Shown here: piece by piece, positions 8,663-17,002 of the stretch
Layout of the letters: every line of letters begins with the position of its first letter
Numbering within the stretch: the first letter of the stretch is position 1
Assembly (NCBI RefSeq): GCF_004349195.1
Contig: NZ_SMLG01000010.1
Span: 85,063-149,062, forward strand
Direction of reading: 5' to 3'
Length of the DNA stretch: 64,000 nucleotides
Source: Flavobacterium rhamnosiphilum
Lineage (GTDB): Bacteria > Bacteroidota > Bacteroidia > Flavobacteriales > Flavobacteriaceae
Translations under genes and position numbers: made by a program
Notes under the pieces: model-generated
Databases searched by the model: none
Seen by the model: only the letters and a program-made list of their open reading frames with translations
Told to the model about the DNA's origin: nothing

Positions 8663-9313
8663 ATGAATAAACAAGAACGTGTAACGTTTGTTATAAATAC
8701 GTTAAAAGAGTTATATCCAACGATTCCAGTTCCTTTAGACCATAAGGATCCTTATACTTTATTGATTGCCGTTTTACTTTCGGCACAATGCACGGATGTT
8801 CGCGTGAACCAAATCACACCGTTACTTTTTGCTAAGGCTGACAATCCATACGATATGATAAAAATGTCTGTTGAGGAAATTAAGGAAATCATTCGTCCCT
8901 GCGGCTTATCGCCAATGAAATCAAAAGGGATTCATGGTTTATCCCATATTTTAATTGACAAACATGGTGGAAAAGTACCTCAGAGTTTTGAATTTTTAGA
9001 GGAATTACCCGCCGTAGGGCATAAAACCGCAAGTGTTGTAATGTCGCAAGCCTTTGGAGTGCCTGCTTTTCCTGTCGACACACACATTCATAGGTTGATG
9101 TACCGATGGAATTTGACAAACGGAAAAAATGTTGTTCAGACGGAGAAAGATGCTAAACGTATTTTTCCTGAAGAACTTTGGAATGATCTGCACCTTCAGA
9201 TTATATGGTACGGAAGGGAATATTCTCCGGCTCGTGGCTGGGATTTAGATAAAGATATTATCACTAAAACAATAGGAAGAAAAACGGTTATTGATTCCTA
9301 TCATAAAAAATAA
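8663..9313 (+). CDS. nth: Endonuclease III-family DNA glycosylase lacking the iron-sulphur cysteines
   Basis: This base-excision-repair enzyme (216 residues) removes oxidised pyrimidines and cleaves abasic sites. The helix-hairpin-helix and active site are intact: LPAVGHK121TASVV and FPVD139THIHR carry the catalytic lysine and aspartate at positions nearly equal to K120/D138 of E. coli Nth. The C-terminus differs: where the classical enzyme has a C-x6-C-x2-C-x5-C cluster, this one reads YGREYSPARGWDLDKDIITKTIG and contains no cysteine, so it cannot bind the [4Fe-4S] cluster. Cluster loss is known in parts of the family, so activity is still likely. The gene is followed by a strong hairpin terminator at 9326-9370. 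Confidence 0.93.
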   Translation: MNKQERVTFVINTLKELYPTIPVPLDHKDPYTLLIAVLLSAQCTDVRVNQITPLLFAKADNPYDMIKMSVEEIKEIIRPCGLSPMKSKGIHGLSHILIDKHGGKVPQSFEFLEELPAVGHKTASVVMSQAFGVPAFPVDTHIHRLMYRWNLTNGKNVVQTEKDAKRIFPEELWNDLHLQIIWYGREYSPARGWDLDKDIITKTIGRKTVIDSYHKK

Positions 9314-9325
9314 ACTCTCATTGAA

Positions 9326-9370
9326 CAAAAAATCCCATTATTTTTTTTAAAAAAAATAATGGGATTTTTT
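9326..9370. terminator. Intrinsic terminator after nth
   Basis: The core arms ATCCCATTATTT and AAATAATGGGAT flank a run of T and A and are bordered by A6 on the left and T6 on the right, so it could work in both directions. Confidence 0.75.
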
Positions 9371-9429
9371 AATAATTTAAAACCAAATCAAACCTACATA
9401 AGACCAAACATAATTGGAGTTAGGCTATT

Positions 9430-9573
9430 TTAATTCGATATGATTTCGAAACTTTTATTGTCTATTTTTATTATGCTCAACGCTTTGGAATAGCTTAATA
9501 AGAAAGAAATTGTTTCTTTACTTGGTTTCCTGTTTTTTGAAACTGATGCTTTTTTTGAGTAAGTTTTTGCCAT
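9430..9573 (-). CDS. Small basic protein downstream of sigma factor (47 residues)
   Basis: The ATG at 9571-9573 gives MAKTYSKKASVSKNRKPSKETISF..., a 47-residue basic protein without a membrane segment. A longer frame upstream (from 9612) would add residues without the conserved look, so the internal ATG is preferred. The segment KPSKETISFLLSYSKALSIIKIDNKSFE looks like the body of a small family found beside sigma factors in flavobacteria, from memory. It lies 53 bases after the ECF sigma-factor gene on the same strand and may be co-transcribed. It could modulate the sigma factor, but nothing in the sequence proves this. Confidence 0.5.
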   Translation of the reverse strand: MAKTYSKKASVSKNRKPSKETISFLLSYSKALSIIKIDNKSFEIISN

Positions 9574-9626
9574 AGAGTAATATATATTTTTCTTTATATT
9601 ACAACGCAGCAAGTTTAAACATATTG

Positions 9627-10211
9627 TTAATTGGTCAAAACAATTTGGTGTTTGTCAATCACTTTTCTCAAATTCATCAGAGCATAACGCATTCTACCTA
9701 AAGCGGTATTGATACTAACTCCAGTCGATTCCGATATTTCCTTAAAGCTCATATCCTGATACATTCGCATTACTAATACTTCTTTTTGATCAGCTGGAAG
9801 TCCTTCGATCAGCTTTTTTAAATCCATTTCGACTTGTTCCGAAATTATTTTATTTTCTATAGTCTGGGCCCCATCAGACATTATAGAGAAAATAGAGAAC
9901 TCTTCTGTTTCCCTGAACATGGGCATTTTTTTTGTTTTCCTGTAATGATCTACAACCAGATTATGGGATATACGCATAACCCAAGGTAAGAATTTACCTT
10001 CCTCATTGTATGAATTTGATTTCAAAGTTTTAATTACTTTGATAAAAGTATCTTGAAAAATATCGTTGGTAATATCTTTATCCGGGATTTTTGAATAAAT
10101 AAAACCATAAATTTTTGATTCGTGCCTTTTTATTAATTTAGCTAAGGCATCCTCGTTACCTGCGACATAATCCTTTACCAATGACGCGTCAGGGAGTTGT
10201 ATATTAACCAT
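9627..10211 (-). CDS. ECF-type RNA polymerase sigma factor
   Basis: The 194-residue protein has the two-domain layout of group 4 sigma-70 factors. Region 2 covers about residues 20-90 (IKRHESKIYGFIYSKIPDKDITNDIFQDTFIKV, then FLPWVMRISHNLVVDHYRK), and region 4 about 130-185 (LPADQKEVLVMRMYQDMSFKEISESTGVSINTALGRMRYALMNLRK), which is a helix-turn-helix. It lacks an obvious anti-sigma gene next to it; the following small gene (9430-9573) is basic and soluble. Target promoters are unknown. A 464-base non-coding stretch separates it from divergent uvrA. Confidence 0.92.
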   Translation of the reverse strand: MVNIQLPDASLVKDYVAGNEDALAKLIKRHESKIYGFIYSKIPDKDITNDIFQDTFIKVIKTLKSNSYNEEGKFLPWVMRISHNLVVDHYRKTKKMPMFRETEEFSIFSIMSDGAQTIENKIISEQVEMDLKKLIEGLPADQKEVLVMRMYQDMSFKEISESTGVSINTALGRMRYALMNLRKVIDKHQIVLTN

Positions 10212-10675
10212 AATAATACTTTTTAGTTTTAAAATAAAATAAGAGATGTCTCTAAAAAGTAGTTTTCTATTATAGGCTAGTGTTTGTTTAGGTTTGTTAA
10301 GTTTTCAAATTTAACTAATTATTGTTTTAACATGCAAGTAAAATTAATAAAAATTAACATAACTAGCTCCAAATTTGTTAAAATTTTTCTCCTTTTTTTA
10401 CATTTATCTTACAAATAGTGTACTGATAAATAAATAGAAGTGTGTTTTTTTTCGAAATGAATTCTGAAACTAAAAAAACAAAACAATACTTGACTAACAG
10501 CGAACTTTGACAAACCTTATTCAGTTCCCTAATCTGCTGATATTCTTCAATACATCAGCGAATAATACCACCTGAAGAGATAAAAGCTACAATCCTTTTT
10601 TTATGATTATTTGTGACTTATTCAATCCTTTTAGTCAGTTGAAAATTGATTACTTTTGTAAAAATTATCATTTTT
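10212..10675. other. 464-base AT-rich intergenic region between sigma factor and uvrA
   Basis: No plausible gene was seen. The uvrA promoter box lies at 10651-10658. A short hairpin, GCTGAT...ATCAGC, occurs at about 10535-10560 with no T run. The promoter of the minus-strand sigma gene should also lie here but no clear TAnnTTTG match stood out. Confidence 0.5.
10651..10658 (+). promoter_or_regulatory. Candidate -7 box of uvrA
   Basis: TACTTTTG is an exact TAnnTTTG match, with TTT at 10629-10631 placed 19 bases upstream. It lies 17 bases before the ATG at 10676 and, notably, downstream of the alternative upstream start at 10646, arguing for the internal start. Confidence 0.6.
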
Positions 10676-13462
10676 ATGCAAGTTGACCTTTCGAAATTAG
10701 ATCCCAAGAAAAATATCATCATAAAAGGAGCGCAAGTACATAATCTGAAAAATGTAGATGTTGCGATTCCTCGAAATAAACTAGTGGTTATCACAGGACT
10801 TTCGGGTTCCGGAAAATCAAGTTTGGCTTTCGATACTTTATATGCCGAAGGTCAACGCCGTTATGTAGAAAGCCTATCTTCCTATGCAAGACAATTTCTT
10901 GGAAGATTGGACAAACCAAAAGTGGAATATATCAAAGGAATTGCTCCTGCGATCGCGATCGAACAAAAGGTGAATACGACAAACGCACGTTCAACAGTAG
11001 GAACTTCAACCGAAATATACGATTATATAAAATTGCTTTTTGCTCGAATAGGACGAACTTATTCTCCAGTTTCCGATCGTGAAGTCAAAAAAAATACGGT
11101 TACTGATGTGGTTACTGATGTAAAAAGCTTTGAACTTGACAGCAAATGGTTGCTTCTTGCCCCTATTCATTTAGAAGAAGGACGAAAACTGGAAGACAAA
11201 CTAAAAGTACTTCTACAACAAGGTTTTGCAAGGATTCTGATGAATAATGAAATGGTTCGGTTAGACGAAATAGACCAACATTCTTTAGACAATAAAGACA
11301 TAAAGCTCATTATTGATAGGATTGTGGTCAAAGACGAAGAAGAATTCTACAATCGATTGGCTGATGCGGTACAAACTGCTTTCTTTGAAGGAAAAGGAAT
11401 TTGCCATTTACAGGAATTAAACTCCGATAAAAAGTTTTTGTATTCCAATAATTTCGAATTGGATGGAATCATATTTTTGGAACCCAACGTTCATTTATTC
11501 AGCTTCAATAATCCGTATGGAGCGTGCCCCGTTTGTGAAGGCTATGGAAATATTATAGGAATTGATGCCGAATTAGTGGTGCCAAATACAACTTTATCCA
11601 TTTTTGAAAATGCTATTTTTCCTTGGCGTGGTGAAAGTATGAGTTGGTTTAGGGATGAATTAGTAAATAACGCTTACAAATTTGATTTCCCAATTCACAA
11701 ACCTTATTATCAATTATCTGAAGATCAAAAGGAATTGATTTGGAATGGAAATAACTATTTTCAAGGTTTAAATGATTTCTTCAAAGAACTGGAAGAAAAG
11801 AATTATAAAATTCAAAATAGAGTTATGCTTTCGCGTTACAGAGGAAAAACCAAATGTCATTCCTGCAAAGGAAAACGCTTGAGAATTGAAGCTTCGTATG
11901 TGAAAATTAACTCAAAAACAGTTTCTGATTTAGTTGATTTGCCTATTAAACATTTGGTTACTTTTTTCGAAAACATTGATTTAGATGTGTATGAAAAACA
12001 AATAGCAAAACGATTATTGGTGGAAATCAACAATCGCTTATCTTTTTTAACCGAAGTAGGACTGGATTATCTCACATTAAACAGAAATTCAGCAACGCTT
12101 TCCGGAGGAGAATCGCAACGCATCAACTTAGCGACCTCATTAGGAAGCAGTTTAGTTGGCTCCATGTATATTCTGGATGAACCCAGCATTGGTTTACATC
12201 CAAAAGACACGGAACGCCTGATAAAAGTATTGCTCTCGTTAAGAGATTTAGGAAACACGGTTATTGTGGTAGAACATGACGAAGATATCATGAAAGCTGC
12301 TGATATGATTATTGATATTGGTCCGGAAGCAGGTACTTTTGGAGGTAATTTGGTCGCGCAAGGAACCTATGATGAAATATTAAAATCGACTTCACTTACA
12401 GCGAAATATCTGAATGGAGACTTAGAAATTACCGTTCCCAAAAAACGCAGGCTTTTTAAGAATTTTATAGAAATAAAAGGAGCACGAGAAAACAATCTAC
12501 AAAATATAGATGTAACTTTTCCGCTGGATGTATTGACCGTTATCACCGGAGTTTCAGGAAGTGGAAAAAGTACATTGGTAAAGAAAATCCTTTTTCCGGC
12601 GATGCAAAAAAAGCTCGAGAATGTTGGTGAAAAAGCGGGGCAATTCAGCGAAATATCCGGTTCTTTTTCGCAAATTAAACATATTGAATATGTAGATCAA
12701 AACCCAATAGGAAGAAGTTCCCGTTCTAATCCTGTGACCTATATTAAAGCGTATGATGACATTCGGGAATTGTATGCCAAAGAAAAACTATCAAAAATAA
12801 GAGGCTATCAGGCCAAACATTTCTCTTTTAATGTTGATGGTGGAAGATGTGAAACCTGTAAAGGAGAAGGTTCTATAAACGTAGAAATGGTTTTCATGGC
12901 GGATGTACAATTACCATGTGAAACCTGTAACGGGAAACGATTTAAGAAAGAAGTTTTGGAAGTCGCTTTTGAGGGTAAAAACATTCACGATATTCTCACC
13001 ATGACTATAGACGATGCGATTGCCTTTTTTATAGCCAATAAACAAACTAAAATCACTCAAAAATTACAACCTTTACAGGATGTGGGATTGGGTTATGTAC
13101 AATTGGGACAATCATCTTCTACACTTTCCGGCGGAGAAGCGCAACGTATAAAACTCGCTTCCTTTTTAGTAAAAGGAGCTACAAAAGACAAAGCTCTATT
13201 TGTTTTTGACGAACCTACAACCGGATTGCATTTTCATGACATCAAGAAACTATTGGCTTCTTTTGATGCATTGATAGACAAAGGCCATTCAATATTAGTA
13301 ATTGAACACAATCTTGATCTTATCAAATGTGCCGACTGGATTATTGATTTAGGTCCTGAAGGAGGAGAAAATGGAGGAAAATTATTAGCAGTTGGAACTC
13401 CGGAACAAGTTGCAAAAATAAAGGGATCTGTTACTGGAAAATATTTGAAAGATAAATTATAA
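10676..13462 (+). CDS. uvrA: Excinuclease ABC subunit A
   Basis: UvrA is the damage-recognition ATPase of nucleotide excision repair. This 928-residue protein is full length: it has two ABC modules with Walker A sites GLSGSGKSS and GVSGSGKST, signatures LSGGESQRI and LSGGEAQRI, and Walker B motifs [10 protein letters not shown] and FDEPTTGLH. Both zinc modules are present (CPVC paired with CHSC in the first half; CETC twice in the second half). The start at 10676 ([14 protein letters not shown]) is chosen over an in-frame codon ten residues upstream because the promoter box at 10651-10658 lies between them. It converges on the small gene at 13467, with four bases between stops. Confidence 0.97.
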   Translation: MQVDLSKLDPKKNIIIKGAQVHNLKNVDVAIPRNKLVVITGLSGSGKSSLAFDTLYAEGQRRYVESLSSYARQFLGRLDKPKVEYIKGIAPAIAIEQKVNTTNARSTVGTSTEIYDYIKLLFARIGRTYSPVSDREVKKNTVTDVVTDVKSFELDSKWLLLAPIHLEEGRKLEDKLKVLLQQGFARILMNNEMVRLDEIDQHSLDNKDIKLIIDRIVVKDEEEFYNRLADAVQTAFFEGKGICHLQELNSDKKFLYSNNFELDGIIFLEPNVHLFSFNNPYGACPVCEGYGNIIGIDAELVVPNTTLSIFENAIFPWRGESMSWFRDELVNNAYKFDFPIHKPYYQLSEDQKELIWNGNNYFQGLNDFFKELEEKNYKIQNRVMLSRYRGKTKCHSCKGKRLRIEASYVKINSKTVSDLVDLPIKHLVTFFENIDLDVYEKQIAKRLLVEINNRLSFLTEVGLDYLTLNRNSATLSGGESQRINLATSLGSSLVGSMYILDEPSIGLHPKDTERLIKVLLSLRDLGNTVIVVEHDEDIMKAADMIIDIGPEAGTFGGNLVAQGTYDEILKSTSLTAKYLNGDLEITVPKKRRLFKNFIEIKGARENNLQNIDVTFPLDVLTVITGVSGSGKSTLVKKILFPAMQKKLENVGEKAGQFSEISGSFSQIKHIEYVDQNPIGRSSRSNPVTYIKAYDDIRELYAKEKLSKIRGYQAKHFSFNVDGGRCETCKGEGSINVEMVFMADVQLPCETCNGKRFKKEVLEVAFEGKNIHDILTMTIDDAIAFFIANKQTKITQKLQPLQDVGLGYVQLGQSSSTLSGGEAQRIKLASFLVKGATKDKALFVFDEPTTGLHFHDIKKLLASFDALIDKGHSILVIEHNLDLIKCADWIIDLGPEGGENGGKLLAVGTPEQVAKIKGSVTGKYLKDKL

Positions 13463-13466
13463 AAGA

Positions 13467-13772
13467 TTACCCCATATAACAATTTTCTTCAAAAGCATTT
13501 CCGTCTTCATCAATTGCTATTAGTATTTTTTTAGCTTTAGAGGAAACCTGTGTAATGTAAATCCAAGCTATAGACCAAAGTCCAAGAGTAACACAAAAGA
13601 TACAAAAATTAAAAACATGGTCGACCTTTTGTCTTTTTTTCAATAAAACAGCATAAGGCAACTTATCGTTTCGTTCTAAAACTATAAATCCATTACTGGT
13701 TTTATCATCTAGAATAGATGAAAATTTAATCATATCCTCATCAATTGTGCAGGTTTTGCTTTTCATAATCAT
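13467..13772 (-). CDS. Small membrane protein of unknown function
   Basis: The product is 101 residues (99 if the second ATG at 13766 is used). An N-terminal soluble part (KTCTIDEDMIKFSSILDDKTSNGFIVLERN) is followed by LLKKRQKVDHVFNF and one membrane segment, about residues 56-76 (FCIFCVTLGLWSIAWIYITQV), then KKILIAIDEDGNAFEE. It resembles the small flavobacterial membrane proteins with a KRQ-x-DHxxN block before a CIxTxGLWxIxW helix, known to me only as hypothetical. It has its own candidate promoter (13826-13833). Confidence 0.6.
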   Translation of the reverse strand: MIMKSKTCTIDEDMIKFSSILDDKTSNGFIVLERNDKLPYAVLLKKRQKVDHVFNFCIFCVTLGLWSIAWIYITQVSSKAKKILIAIDEDGNAFEENCYMG

Positions 13773-14136
13773 TGGGGTAAATTATTTTAGCTATTTATTA
13801 TTGTCTTATATAAAGATAACAACTGCAAAAGTAAGCATAGTCGCTTATTTGTACAATACCCACTTTTAGTGATTTTTGATCTATCCAAAAACAATTAAAC
13901 GACTATGATTTTCACTGTTAAAGTTATCTACAAATATATTTTTTTAGATACTTTAAAAGTTACACAATAATTGTTTAAAGTTATAATATTCACATATAAA
14001 ACTCTTTAATCATTTATAGAATAAAGACTCCTACCATTATTTTCTCAAAGGAGAAAACCCAAATCTCTGATGAAATTTTGTTAGGAAGATTATTTTTAGA
14101 AATTAAGATTAGTTATTATTTTGAACTAAAAAAAAA
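13773..14136. other. 364-base intergenic region
   Basis: AT-rich. It holds the promoter of the small membrane protein at its left end (13826-13833). I see no gene, clear terminator or repeat in the remainder. Confidence 0.5.
13826..13833 (-). promoter_or_regulatory. Candidate promoter of the small membrane protein
   Basis: The minus strand reads TACTTTTG, with TTG (complement of 13854-13856) 20 bases upstream, a good match to the TTG-N19/20-TAnnTTTG pattern. The ATG follows about 50 bases later. Confidence 0.55.
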
Positions 14137-15606
14137 TTACAACTTAATTCTCAACTTTTTCAAAACTACATCTAAAGCTTGATTAATTTCAGTGGAAATT
14201 ACAAATTTATAATTAATATAAACATATAAAACGGTAATCAAGACCGATTTTAATCCTATGCTTAATATGGGATCAAAAGGAAATTCCCAGAAATAAAACA
14301 ATAGAAATAATACAAATGTAATCCCAAGAGAATATACCGTTTGATTTGTGAAAGGATATAAATGCAAACGTTTGACCACAAAAAGCAGTTTAGCTAAACT
14401 GTATAATGTAATCGACAATAAGGTAGCAAAAGCGGAACCCATAATACCATATAAAGGAATAAAAATCATATTCAATCCGATGGTTAAGGCGACTAATCCA
14501 ACACCCAAAAACAAAACCGTTCGATAATATTTTGTATTGAAAATAATGGCATTATTGTTCCCTAAAATCAAATCAAAATATTTAGAAATTCCAATCATAA
14601 AAACAACTGGAATACCCCCTCTATATACTTCTGGAACTATTTCATACAACTGATTGATATTAACAAAAATCCCCAACATAACAAAACCGCCGACTACTTG
14701 TAAATTGATGGATGTTTTTTTGTACAAATCATTTAACTCATCATATTTATTTTCATGCATTAACCTTGCCGTAATTGGATACACAATTTGATGCATCGCC
14801 CGGCTTGGAACTGATATGACCAGAGCGATAAATGTGGCAATTGAATAGTAGGCAATATTTTCAATTACCATATACTGGTTGAGCATAATTTTATCACCAT
14901 CCAGTAGCAAATTAGCCACACTTCCTGATAAAATAATATAAAAAGTATACTCCATTAAATTTTTCACGTTATGAGGTATGGCAAATTGAAAACTTGGTCT
15001 TTTAATGTAAAAGGCATAACCCATTGTAATAATTAGTGCTAAAAAATAAATTCCGGCAGTAATATAAACAAAATCCACAACCGATATCCATTTATAATAG
15101 ACACCAATCAACGCAAATAAAGAAAACAATCTTAGTCCTACTTCTTTAACAAAATTCCCAAAAACCGAATGCATGTGGACTCTGGCCCAAGCATAAAAAA
15201 TTTCGAAATAAGCCATACATAATCCGATAAATGGAATAAGCCAAATAAAATCCTTGACTACCGGGTTTTTCTTTGACACAAAAAATAAAATATCATCAAA
15301 GAAAATATATCCAATCAGAATTAGAGGAATAGACAAAAGCAAGGGGAACAATACTGTAAAAGATAAAAATCGGGATCGCTCTTCATCTGTTTCGTATTGC
15401 GAATAAAATTTCACTAACGTATTTTGCATTCCTATTGCAAATAATGGCATGATCACATTAGCGACAGAAAGGATATAATTAGTTAAGGCATAATAAGTAG
15501 CTCCCAAAAAAATAGGATACAAATAAAGGGTATTTATTGCACCAATTCCAAAACCTAAATAAGTGATTATTGTATTCTTTAAAGATTGATTTAATACTAT
15601 TCCCAT
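14137..15606 (-). CDS. Polysaccharide flippase (Wzx/MATE-like membrane protein)
   Basis: A 489-residue integral membrane protein with about 12-14 helices and few charged loops, matching the polysaccharide-biosynthesis (Wzx/RfbX, MOP superfamily) exporters that move lipid-linked glycans across the inner membrane. The N-terminus NTIITYLGFGIGAINTLYLYP and the later MLNQYMVIENIAYYSIATFIALVISVPSRAMHQIVYPI are characteristic. The ATG at 15604-15606 (MGIVLNQSLKN) is taken as the start; the frame stays open seven codons further to a GTG, but those codons come from a dispersed repeat at 15613-15640 and are not native. It is the last gene in the minus-strand cluster after the glycosyltransferase and YfhO protein. 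Confidence 0.85.
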   Translation of the reverse strand: MGIVLNQSLKNTIITYLGFGIGAINTLYLYPIFLGATYYALTNYILSVANVIMPLFAIGMQNTLVKFYSQYETDEERSRFLSFTVLFPLLLSIPLILIGYIFFDDILFFVSKKNPVVKDFIWLIPFIGLCMAYFEIFYAWARVHMHSVFGNFVKEVGLRLFSLFALIGVYYKWISVVDFVYITAGIYFLALIITMGYAFYIKRPSFQFAIPHNVKNLMEYTFYIILSGSVANLLLDGDKIMLNQYMVIENIAYYSIATFIALVISVPSRAMHQIVYPITARLMHENKYDELNDLYKKTSINLQVVGGFVMLGIFVNINQLYEIVPEVYRGGIPVVFMIGISKYFDLILGNNNAIIFNTKYYRTVLFLGVGLVALTIGLNMIFIPLYGIMGSAFATLLSITLYSLAKLLFVVKRLHLYPFTNQTVYSLGITFVLFLLFYFWEFPFDPILSIGLKSVLITVLYVYINYKFVISTEINQALDVVLKKLRIKL

Positions 15607-15612
15607 TTTTTT

Positions 15613-15640
15613 GTCATTGCGAGGCACGAAGCAATCTCAC
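15613..15640. repeat. Dispersed REP-like element (cattgcgagg...gaagcaatc type)
   Basis: The 28 bases contain CATTGCGAGG, CACGAAGCAATCTC; this motif family is scattered through many bacterial genomes. It fills the gap between the glycosyltransferase stop (15648) and the flippase ATG (15606). A related copy is at 24046-24068 (GATTGCTTCGACCCTCGCAA). Confidence 0.6.
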
Positions 15641-15647
15641 TTTTAAT

Positions 15648-16973
15648 TTACGATTTATTAAGTAATTCAACCAATGCTTTGGTAAGATTTTTTCTGGAAT
15701 AGCGTTGTAATCCAACTCCGTTTGCTTGTAATTTTCCCTCCAAAAACTGATTATAAAAGTCCAAAATTACACTTTTAAGTTTCATTTTCTCCGAATAATC
15801 AAAAAATACACCTGTATTGGTTTCCGTTATGATTTCGGCAAAATCAGAACCGTTAGGGCCAATCGCAATAATAGGTCTGTTAGAAACCAAATATTCAAAT
15901 AATTTCCCAGGAATAATGCTTTTTGTGTCCTCGGAATCAATTTCTATAAGCAACAAAACCTGTGATTTTCGTTGGTGTGCAATCGCTTCTGAATGCGAAA
16001 CATAACCCAAATTATTCAAATAGGAATTTAGCCCGAATTGAGTAATCGTTTCCAAAACTTCCTGACTCACAGCTCCAATTAGTTTTATTTCCAAATGCGA
16101 TTTGAAATTTGGAATTTCATTAATCAATTCAACCAAACTCTCCCATAAAATCAAAGGATTTCTCTCGGAAAGAAAGGAACCAATATGTGCTAAGCTAAAC
16201 TTTGAATCCAAAATTTGTTTCCCAACTTCTTCCGTATCATAACCGTTGGTTATTACCGCAATTGGTTTATTTGTAATCGCTTGAAATTCCGTTTTAGTAG
16301 TCTTACTAGTTACTATAATTGTATCGGCTGTATTCAAAACCTGATGCTCTAATGTTTTGTGTTTTTTGGCAGCAAAACTGGACAATCGCAAGGATTTGTG
16401 ATAGCCAATAGTGGTCCATGGATCCCGAAAATCGGCAAACCATTTTAGATCTAATTTTTGTTTTAATTCTAATCCAATAAGATGCAAACTGTGTGGTGGT
16501 CCCGAAGTAACAATGGTGTCAATATTATTTTCAACAATGTATTTCTCCAGATAAGCAACCGACGGTTTTACCCAAAAAACACGTGCATCCGGAATAAAAA
16601 GATTTCCACGAATCCAAAGAAAGGTTTTGTCCAGAAAAGATTGCTTTTTCTGATTTGGAATAATTCCCGAACTGATTTTTTTGGTTTTGTTTTTCGAAAG
16701 AAAAGAAGCCAATTGATACGGTTCAAAGATTTTGTGTTTCAGAATAATCGCTTTATCCGAAACTTCTTTAACCAAGTTTTCATCAACAATAGGATACGTT
16801 GGATTTTCCGGAATATATACAATCGGTTGAATCCCAAAATCTGGCAAGTACTTAACAAACTTGAGCCAACGTTGTACTCCAGGTCCGCCAGCCGGTGGCC
16901 AATAATAGGTAATGATTAAAATTTTCTTGGGTTCTGGTTTCAATTTAATTTTTTTATGGTAGTAGAGAGGCAC
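15648..16973 (-). CDS. Glycosyltransferase (GT-B type, family 4-like)
   Basis: The core begins KKILIITYYWPPAGGPGVQRW, the N-terminal Rossmann start of group 1 (GT-B) glycosyltransferases with the WPPxGGxGVQR loop, and ends with a C-terminal nucleotide-sugar domain (FSLAHIGSFLSERNP, IPGKLFEYLVSNRPIIAIGPNGSDFAEII). It probably transfers a sugar onto an envelope glycan; donor and acceptor are unknown. No ATG precedes the conserved KKILII. The frame opens only at a TAG at 16986-16988, leaving GTG (16971-16973, inside a perfect palindrome) or the TTG coding residue 11 as start; GTG gives 441 residues. Neighbours (YfhO protein upstream, flippase downstream, all minus strand) suggest a surface polysaccharide operon. 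Confidence 0.85.
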   Translation of the reverse strand: MPLYYHKKIKLKPEPKKILIITYYWPPAGGPGVQRWLKFVKYLPDFGIQPIVYIPENPTYPIVDENLVKEVSDKAIILKHKIFEPYQLASFLSKNKTKKISSGIIPNQKKQSFLDKTFLWIRGNLFIPDARVFWVKPSVAYLEKYIVENNIDTIVTSGPPHSLHLIGLELKQKLDLKWFADFRDPWTTIGYHKSLRLSSFAAKKHKTLEHQVLNTADTIIVTSKTTKTEFQAITNKPIAVITNGYDTEEVGKQILDSKFSLAHIGSFLSERNPLILWESLVELINEIPNFKSHLEIKLIGAVSQEVLETITQFGLNSYLNNLGYVSHSEAIAHQRKSQVLLLIEIDSEDTKSIIPGKLFEYLVSNRPIIAIGPNGSDFAEIITETNTGVFFDYSEKMKLKSVILDFYNQFLEGKLQANGVGLQRYSRKNLTKALVELLNKS

Positions 16974-16989
16974 TGCAGTGCCTCTCTAC
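16962..16989. repeat. Perfect 28-bp palindrome at the glycosyltransferase start
   Basis: GTAGAGAGGCACTG is followed directly by its exact complement, with no loop. A partial further copy (AGTGCGTCTCTAC) follows at 16990-17001. Such GTAGAGxxGCAC palindromes are dispersed repeats. It contains the GTG that is the furthest possible start of the glycosyltransferase. Confidence 0.8.
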
Positions 16990-17002
16990 AGTGCGTCTCT
17001 AC

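Noticed and set aside
16482..16919. 145-residue plus-strand frame inside the glycosyltransferase
   Set aside because: It lies entirely opposite a well-conserved enzyme and has a biased Asn/Arg composition; an antisense shadow.
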